From contig MU647832.1 of assembly GCA_026770585.1 (NCBI GenBank), positions 1-11,018 on the forward strand: a stretch of 11,018 nt of DNA, read 5' to 3'. This document shows, piece after piece, positions 7,353-11,018 of the stretch (its first letter is position 1; every line of letters starts with the position of its first letter). The position numbers and the translations under genes were made by a program. The DNA is from Baffinella frigidus (lineage: Eukaryota > Cryptophyceae > Cryptomonadales > Baffinellaceae). Under the pieces are notes generated by a model. That model did no database searches. It saw only the letters and a program-made list of their open reading frames with translations, and was not told where the DNA came from.

Positions 7353-8083
7353 TTGCACAAGGTCGGTTGGAAGAGACCGAGCCGAGCCCAAGGCAGAGGA
7401 GCATGCGTAGCGCACAAACGCAGCTTTTGGGGCTGGAACGGGGGCTTCCTGGGCACGCACACCCACACCACTCCGTGGGGATCATACTGCATGCTAGACC
7501 GAATTATTCAAGGCGCTAAATCGGTGCGCCAGGTTAGAAAATCTGACGAGACGGCGCATCGTGAGCGAAGGGGAAGCGCGGGGGCGATTTCGCTTCAGGC
7601 CTGCTGCTGGGAAACTTTCCGCCGTTGCACACCAAGCTAGAGCCTTGGCTGCGATTGGGTGCATGTAAAGATCGGGTTCTCGCTCCAACAGGACCACACA
7701 GCCCCCCCCCCCGCCCGTGCGTCGGAGCACATGGCACTCCCCCCTGCAGGGGAGGTGCCGCAAAGAGCGTGCTCGACCCGGCGTTCTTCGGATCCCAGGC
7801 AGCCAGAAGTTGGGGCAGAGCGTCACACGAGCAGTGAGGAGGCAGGAGCGGAGGGCCCCGGCTCCTGCGCCCCCTTCTGGTGGCGCCGCGCGCCGCGAAG
7901 GGGCCGACAGCCCGGACAGGATGATCACTTGAGCGAGGAGCGCCGAGCAACGCTCAGGGGGAAGCGCTGAAAGCCCGCCCAGCCTGGGGATCTAGGCGCG
8001 AGGGCCGCTGCCTGCGCAACGGCAGCAAGGCGCGTGCGCCGCGTTGCCCCAGGCGCACCGCGCGCCCCACCCGCACGGCCAGA
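7353..8083. other. CpG-rich orphan segment, no gene recognised
   Basis: About 730 bp of GC-rich, CpG-rich DNA sits between telomere-like tracts and has no second copy here. It includes an 11-C homopolymer (7702-7712) and a small stem TGCGCC/GGCGCA (7525-7530 with 7553-7558). Open frames occur on both strands (minus 7494-7928 and 7534-7950, several plus frames). They overlap one another and have Ala/Arg/Pro/Gly-rich translations typical of spurious frames in GC-rich DNA. No tRNA, rRNA or transposase signature is visible. It could be an inserted fragment of GC-rich genomic or foreign DNA. Confidence 0.55.
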
Positions 8084-8086
8084 GTC

Positions 8087-8121
8087 CATGGTTCATGGTT
8101 CATGGTTCATGGTTCATGGTT
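8087..8121 (+). repeat. Five perfect CATGGTT heptamers
   Basis: Five exact tandem copies of CATGGTT (equivalent to TTCATGG) open the telomere-like tract immediately after the CpG-rich segment. This is a homogenised variant of the TTCAGGG unit. Confidence 0.95.
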
Positions 8122-8340
8122 TAGGGTTTCATGGTTCATGGTTTAGGGTTTGAGGTGTAGGATTTAGTTTTTTGTTGTTGAGGGTTTAGGGTTCAGGGTT
8201 CAGGGTTTAGGGTTTAGGGTTAAGGGTTGAGAATTCAGGATTTGGGGTTTGATGTTTAGTGTTTAGTGTTTTGGGTTTAGGGTTTCGGCTTCAGGGTTTA
8301 GGGTTTAGGGTTTAGGCTTCAGGCTTCAGGGTTTAGCGTT
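8122..8340 (+). repeat. TTTAGGG-polarity tract before element copy A
   Basis: Degenerate heptamers end in TTAGGCTTCAGGCTTCAGGG, which resembles the sequence just upstream of copy B at about 9083-9110. The repeating unit of the element therefore includes some telomere-like flank. Confidence 0.88.
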
Positions 8341-8758
8341 CAGCTTGGCATGTATGTTTGTCCGAGCACTGAGAATATCCTCGATTGAGCCTCGGTCGGT
8401 GTCTATGATCTTAAATTAATACCAGAGGGTTGACTAAACCGCGAGATTTAGTCAACCCTCTGGAACTGAATTCAGCACCACGCATGGGTTCTTGTAACCC
8501 AGACACCCTTGTACAAAACCGGCAAAGAAACTGGCACCCAACCTGGCACTCCACCCCACAGGCAGTTTTCTGTTTTACACAAACAGCTGGTAGGTGTGAG
8601 ACTGGTCTTTGCCACACTAAAAATATCTCTTCCCCGGTTACTAACCTCAACGAGCGGATTCTTCCACTGAATACACGACTTTGACACGTAAATTTAGCAG
8701 TTATTTAGGGCTTAGAGTGTGGGGTTTTGGGTTTTGGATTTAGGTTCCAGGGTCCTGG
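8341..8758 (+). mobile_element. Repeated element, copy A
   Basis: The start module contains TGTCCGAGCACTGAGAATAT (8359-8378) and GAGCCTCGGTCGGTGTCTAT. A middle part includes GTACAAAACCGGCAAAGAAA. The end module contains CAGCTGGTAGGTGTGAGACT, CCTCAACGAGCGGATTCTTC and the terminal word GGTTCCAGGGTCCTGG (8743-8758). Copy A differs from B and C in two ways: it has a perfect 17-bp hairpin at 8422-8463, and it has one rather than two copies of a 24-bp motif (8499-8522). It encodes no recognisable protein; translations of its frames merely recapitulate the repeat. Confidence 0.8.
8422..8463. repeat. Perfect 17-bp-arm inverted repeat
   Basis: Arms 8422-8438 (CCAGAGGGTTGACTAAA) and 8447-8463 are exact reverse complements around the 8-base loop CCGCGAGA. 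In copies B and C only the innermost 7 bp of the stem (GACTAAA with TTTGGTC) are recognisable, so the long perfect stem is special to copy A. Confidence 0.95.
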
Positions 8759-9128
8759 ATTGAGTGTGTAGGGTTCAGTGTGTAAGGTTTAGGGTTTAAC
8801 GTTTAGGGTTCAAGGTTTATTGTTGAGGGTTTAGGGTTTAGGGTTTATTGTTGAGGGTTTAGGGTTTAGGGTTTTGGGATTGGGGTTTAGTGCTGAGGGT
8901 TGAGTGTTTAGTGTTTAGGGTTTAGTGTTTAGTGTTTAGTGTTTAGGGTTTAGGGTTTAGGGTGTACGATTTAGAGTAAAGTGTGTAGGTTTTGGTGTTG
9001 AGTGTTTATTATTCAGGGTTTAGGGATGAGGGTTGAGTGCTTAGGGTTTAGGGTTTAGTGTTTAGTGTTTTGGGTTTCGGCTTTAGGCTTTAGCCTTTTG
9101 GCTTCAGGGTTTAGCGTTTAACTTTTAG
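8759..9128 (+). repeat. Telomere-like spacer between element copies A and B
   Basis: Degenerate TTTAGGG-polarity repeats include TTTAGTG runs at about 8915-8945. The sequence is the plus-strand counterpart of the spacer in the inverted copy C. It ends with GGCTTTAGGCTTTAGCC and the run into copy B. Confidence 0.88.
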
Positions 9129-9647
9129 CGTGTAGCTTGTCATGTAAGGTTGTCCGAGCACTGAGAATATCCTCGATTGAGCCTCGGTTGGTGTCTATGT
9201 TCTTAGATGACTAAACCGCGAGATTTGGTCACTCCTCTTGAACTCAATTAAGAACACGCAGGCCCCCACTCCGGTGCAGGTTCTTAAGTTGAGGGTTCTT
9301 GTAACAAAGATATCCCAGCCAGACCACCCTGTATAAAACTGGTACTTAGGGCTTATTCAAACTCCCTTCGAAGTCCGCTGTGTGGCCAGATACCTTTGTA
9401 CAAAACCGGTAAAGAAACTGGCACCCAACCTAGCACCCCACCCGACAGGCAATTTATGTTTTTCACAAACAGCTGGTAGGTGTGAGACTAGTCTTTGCCA
9501 CACCAAGAATAGCTCTGCCGCAGTTACTACCACCTCAACGAGCGGATTCTTCCACTGAAGACACGACTCTGACAAGTGGGTTTAGCAGTTGTTTAGGGCT
9601 TAGCGTGTAAGGTTTCGGGTTTGGGGTTTAGGTTCCAGGGTCCTGGA
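9129..9647 (+). mobile_element. Repeated element, copy B
   Basis: This is the second direct copy, with TGTCCGAGCACTGAG starting at 9151, 792 bp after the same word in copy A. It retains two imperfect 24-bp direct repeats (9319-9342 and 9386-9409, 67 bp apart). The end module runs to about 9575 and the GGTTCCAGGGTCCTGG word lies at 9631-9646. The start module and middle match minus-strand copy C closely. No protein function is evident; frames on both strands are interrupted. Confidence 0.8.
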
Positions 9648-9685
9648 TTTAGTGTTTAGTGTTTAGTGTTTAGTGTTTAGTGTTT
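9648..9685 (+). repeat. Terminal TTTAGTG run
   Basis: Five exact TTTAGTG units (9648-9682) form the last telomere-like repeats on the right. The junction with the flank is sharp, with GAACCTCAAGGACCTAA beginning at 9686. Confidence 0.93.
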
Positions 9686-9907
9686 GAACCTCAAGGACCT
9701 AACGGATGACCGAGGCTCGTCACCTGTCCGGCCGAGGCATCCGTGCGCAAGAAACGGACTCTTGCGTGCATCCGTGCGCACGCACAGAGCTTGCGCAAGA
9801 ATGCACGCACAGAGCGGCCTAGACGGTGTACTGGAGACCTCCGGAACCATTACCTCTCGAGACCTCCGGAACCATTACCTCTCGGGCTTGTCAGGACTGA
9901 CACGCTC
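9686..9907. other. Right flank, non-telomeric, with short repeats
   Basis: It begins with GAACCTCAAGGACCTAA (9686-9702), identical over 17 bp to 186-202 in the left flank. Between 9737 and 9817 the words GCATCCGTGCGCA and GCACGCACAGAGC each occur twice. CACAGAGCGGCCTAGA starts at 9808 and recurs at 10099, both times followed a few bases later by TGTACTGG. No gene is recognised. Confidence 0.6.
9834..9883 (+). repeat. Perfect 25-bp tandem duplication
   Basis: The 25-base unit starting GAGACCTCCGGAACCATTAC at 9834 is repeated exactly at 9859. A diverged relative, ACCTCCTGAACCATTACCGAG, occurs near 10219, so the unit is part of a wider local repeat family. Confidence 0.92.
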
Positions 9908-10066
9908 GAGAGAGCGAGAGAGAGAGAGGGGGAGAGCGAGCGAGCGAGAGAGAGAGAGAGAGAGATCGTGAGAGAGGCCCCGCTGGCTAGGTGGCAGGCT
10001 GGTGAAGGGAGAGAAAGGGAGGGAGAGAGGGAGGGAGAGAGAGAGGTATAGGAGAGAGAGAGAGAG
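9908..10066 (+). repeat. Purine-rich (GA)n/(GAGC)n tract
   Basis: GAGA, GAGC and GGGA microsatellite is broken at about 9966-10007 by a short unique segment. Part of that segment, AGGCCCCGCTGGCTAGGTGGCAGGC (9975-9999), has a diverged copy at 10704-10732. Long purine runs of this kind can adopt triplex structures; that is a general property, not shown here. Confidence 0.93.
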
Positions 10067-10090
10067 AACCAAACCCTCGAGGGTTTGGTT
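10067..10090. repeat. Perfect 24-bp palindrome
   Basis: A loopless perfect palindrome is centred on TCGA at 10077-10080, with each half reading AACCAAACCCTC outward to inward. It lies exactly at the end of the GA tract. Confidence 0.97.
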
Positions 10091-10318
10091 GCGGAGGACA
10101 CAGAGCGGCCTAGAGCTTGTACTGGTTGCGGAGCTCCGCAGTCTTACAGGGGTACCTCGCTCGTAGATACGTGAGACACAGACACGTATCTGCCCAGACG
10201 CGACCGAGAGTCAGGGACCTCCTGAACCATTACCGAGACAGGACTGTGTCCATTACCTCCCGGGACGCCCTCGAGGCTTTGGTTCCGGAGGTATGTCGAG
10301 CTTGGCCCCTTCTTCCCC
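10091..10318. other. Segment between GA and CT tracts, with a hairpin
   Basis: It contains a 9-bp perfect stem, AGATACGTG (10165-10173) with CACGTATCT (10183-10191). It also holds a partial copy of the left-flank motif, GGGGTACCTCGCTCGTA at 10149-10165. A plus frame of 142 codons spans 10117-10545 but translates the CT tract into Ser-Leu repeats, so I do not accept it as a gene. Confidence 0.55.
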
Positions 10319-10382
10319 GTGACTCTCTCTCCCTCTCCCTCTCCCTCAACCTCAACCTCTCTCTCTCTCTCCCTCCCTCTCT

Positions 10383-10415
<33 letters not shown>

Positions 10416-10436
10416 GCTCCCTCTCTCGCTCCCACT
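10319..10436 (+). repeat. Pyrimidine-rich (CT)n tract
   Basis: Almost uninterrupted CT/CCCT microsatellite, complementary in composition to the GA tracts at 9908-10066 and 10888-11018. It could pair with either in a foldback. Confidence 0.95.
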
Positions 10437-10880
10437 TAGCAGCGCCCGAGTTTTATCTTCCCCGGATTGCCGGGGATCATTTCAAGCCCCTTACCCTGAC
10501 ATCAAGTGCAACGTTTACCAGAATCTCATCCGGTCGAGTATTTGAGTCAAATACGATTTGAAGGATCTCCGATTCGATTTGCAACGAAAATTACTACACA
10601 GACGTGAATGCAAATTTCCGGTGTGTAGTAATTTTCGTTGCCAGGATCTTATTTGAGTCAAATACTCGCCGCGATTAAATCGTTTAGATGGACCCATGAT
10701 CGAAGGCCCCGGTGGCTGCGAAGTGGCAGGGCAAGAGAGAGCTCTCTCTCTTTCCCAAGACGTTGGACCGCTCAAGAGCCTACAGGGAACACGTTTATTC
10801 CGTAATTGGATGTTTTTTTCAAATTGTAGTGGAAATTGGTCACTTGATCCCCAGATATCCGGGGACGACGTACACTTTAG
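10437..10880. other. Segment with nested inverted repeats between CT and GA tracts
   Basis: No gene is recognised. A stem CCCCGG/CCGGGG lies at 10460-10475. The sequence TCCCCGGATT...GGGGATCA at about 10459-10480 reappears inverted at about 10842-10865. Both lie at similar distances (about 27-28 bp) from the neighbouring CT or GA tract. The segment may therefore be an imperfect foldback element with pyrimidine and purine ends. Confidence 0.5.
10535..10668. repeat. Nested perfect inverted repeat (double foldback)
   Basis: Outer arms of 19 bp (10535-10553 and 10650-10668) and inner arms of 20 bp (10581-10600 and 10622-10641) are each exact reverse complements. The inner loop is 21 bases. Each outer arm is itself palindromic around GTATTTGAGTCAAATAC. 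The overall form resembles a short MITE-like foldback or a cruciform-forming site. No target-site duplication was found by eye. Confidence 0.9.
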
Positions 10881-10887
10881 CCATGAA

Positions 10888-11018
10888 CGGAGAGCGAGCG
10901 AGCGATCGAGCGAGAGAGAAAGAGAGAGAGATAGATAGAGAGAGAGAGACAGAGAGAGAGACAGAGAGAGACAGAGAGCGCGACAGAGAGCGAGCGCGAG
11001 AGAGCGAGACAGAGAGAG
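10888..11018 (+). repeat. Purine-rich (GA)n tract running off the window
   Basis: GAGC, GAGA, GATA and CAGAGA microsatellite extends to the window edge, so its full length is unknown. Confidence 0.93.

Noticed and set aside
7494-7950. Two overlapping minus-strand frames of about 140 codons in the CpG-rich segment
   Set aside because: They share the same DNA in different frames, have Ala/Arg/Pro/Gly-rich translations, and are matched by equally long plus-strand frames; this is typical of stop-poor GC-rich DNA.
8411-9575. Short minus- and plus-strand frames in element copies A and B that give similar peptides
   Set aside because: The peptide similarity follows from the DNA repeat itself. Frames are short (71-84 codons), occur on both strands and are broken differently in each copy.
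1769-9685. A functional chromosome end
   Set aside because: Perfect TTTAGGG runs never exceed six units, polarity flips twice, and non-telomeric DNA follows on both sides, so this is interstitial.
9684-10561. Frames rich in Arg-Glu or Ser-Leu repeats
   Set aside because: These are translations of the GA and CT microsatellites.

Overview
This window looks like a nuclear, subtelomeric-type region of a eukaryote. About 7.9 kb of it (1769-9685) is degenerate telomere-like DNA built on the heptamer TTTAGGG and its variants (TTCAGGG, TTTAGTG, TTTATGG, TTGAGGG, GCCTAAA). That heptamer is the Arabidopsis-type telomere unit, known from land plants, green algae and several protist groups including apicomplexans and dinoflagellates, so the sequence does not fix the lineage. 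No bacterial features, rRNA, tRNA, CRISPR array or confidently identifiable protein gene is visible.

Layout. 1-1768 is a GC-rich to mixed left flank with no convincing gene; it holds a 75-bp imperfect foldback, a perfect 25-bp tandem duplication and a heat-shock-element-like array. 1769-2198 is telomere-like with TTTAGGG on the plus strand. 2199-3615 has the opposite polarity (CCCTAAA) and carries an inverted copy of a repeated element. 3616-7352 is TTTAGGG-polarity DNA organised into a higher-order repeat of about 295 bp, interrupted at about 5195-5820 by a unique segment with a 200-codon open frame. 7353-8083 is a CpG-rich orphan segment. 8087-9685 returns to telomere-like DNA with two tandem direct copies of the repeated element. 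9686-11018 is the right flank, dominated by (GA)n and (CT)n tracts, perfect palindromes and a nested foldback.

The main structural observation concerns the repeated element. Copies A (from about 8341) and B (from about 9129) lie in tandem on the plus strand, about 0.79-0.89 kb apart. A third copy lies about 5 kb away on the minus strand (2377-3292). It is one whole period of that tandem array, circularly permuted, and both its ends fall at the edges of one 19-bp segment made of two 7-bp direct repeats. This is what reinsertion of a monomer circle excised from the array would leave.

The second is a filled/empty-site pair: the unique segment with the open frame can be delimited by comparison with a neighbouring repeat unit that lacks it. 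The only plausible protein in the window (5157-5759) begins inside the telomere-like repeat and continues into this insert. I do not recognise it.

No genes act together here. The region reads as a repeat landscape shaped by inversion, tandem duplication, insertion and hairpin-related change.
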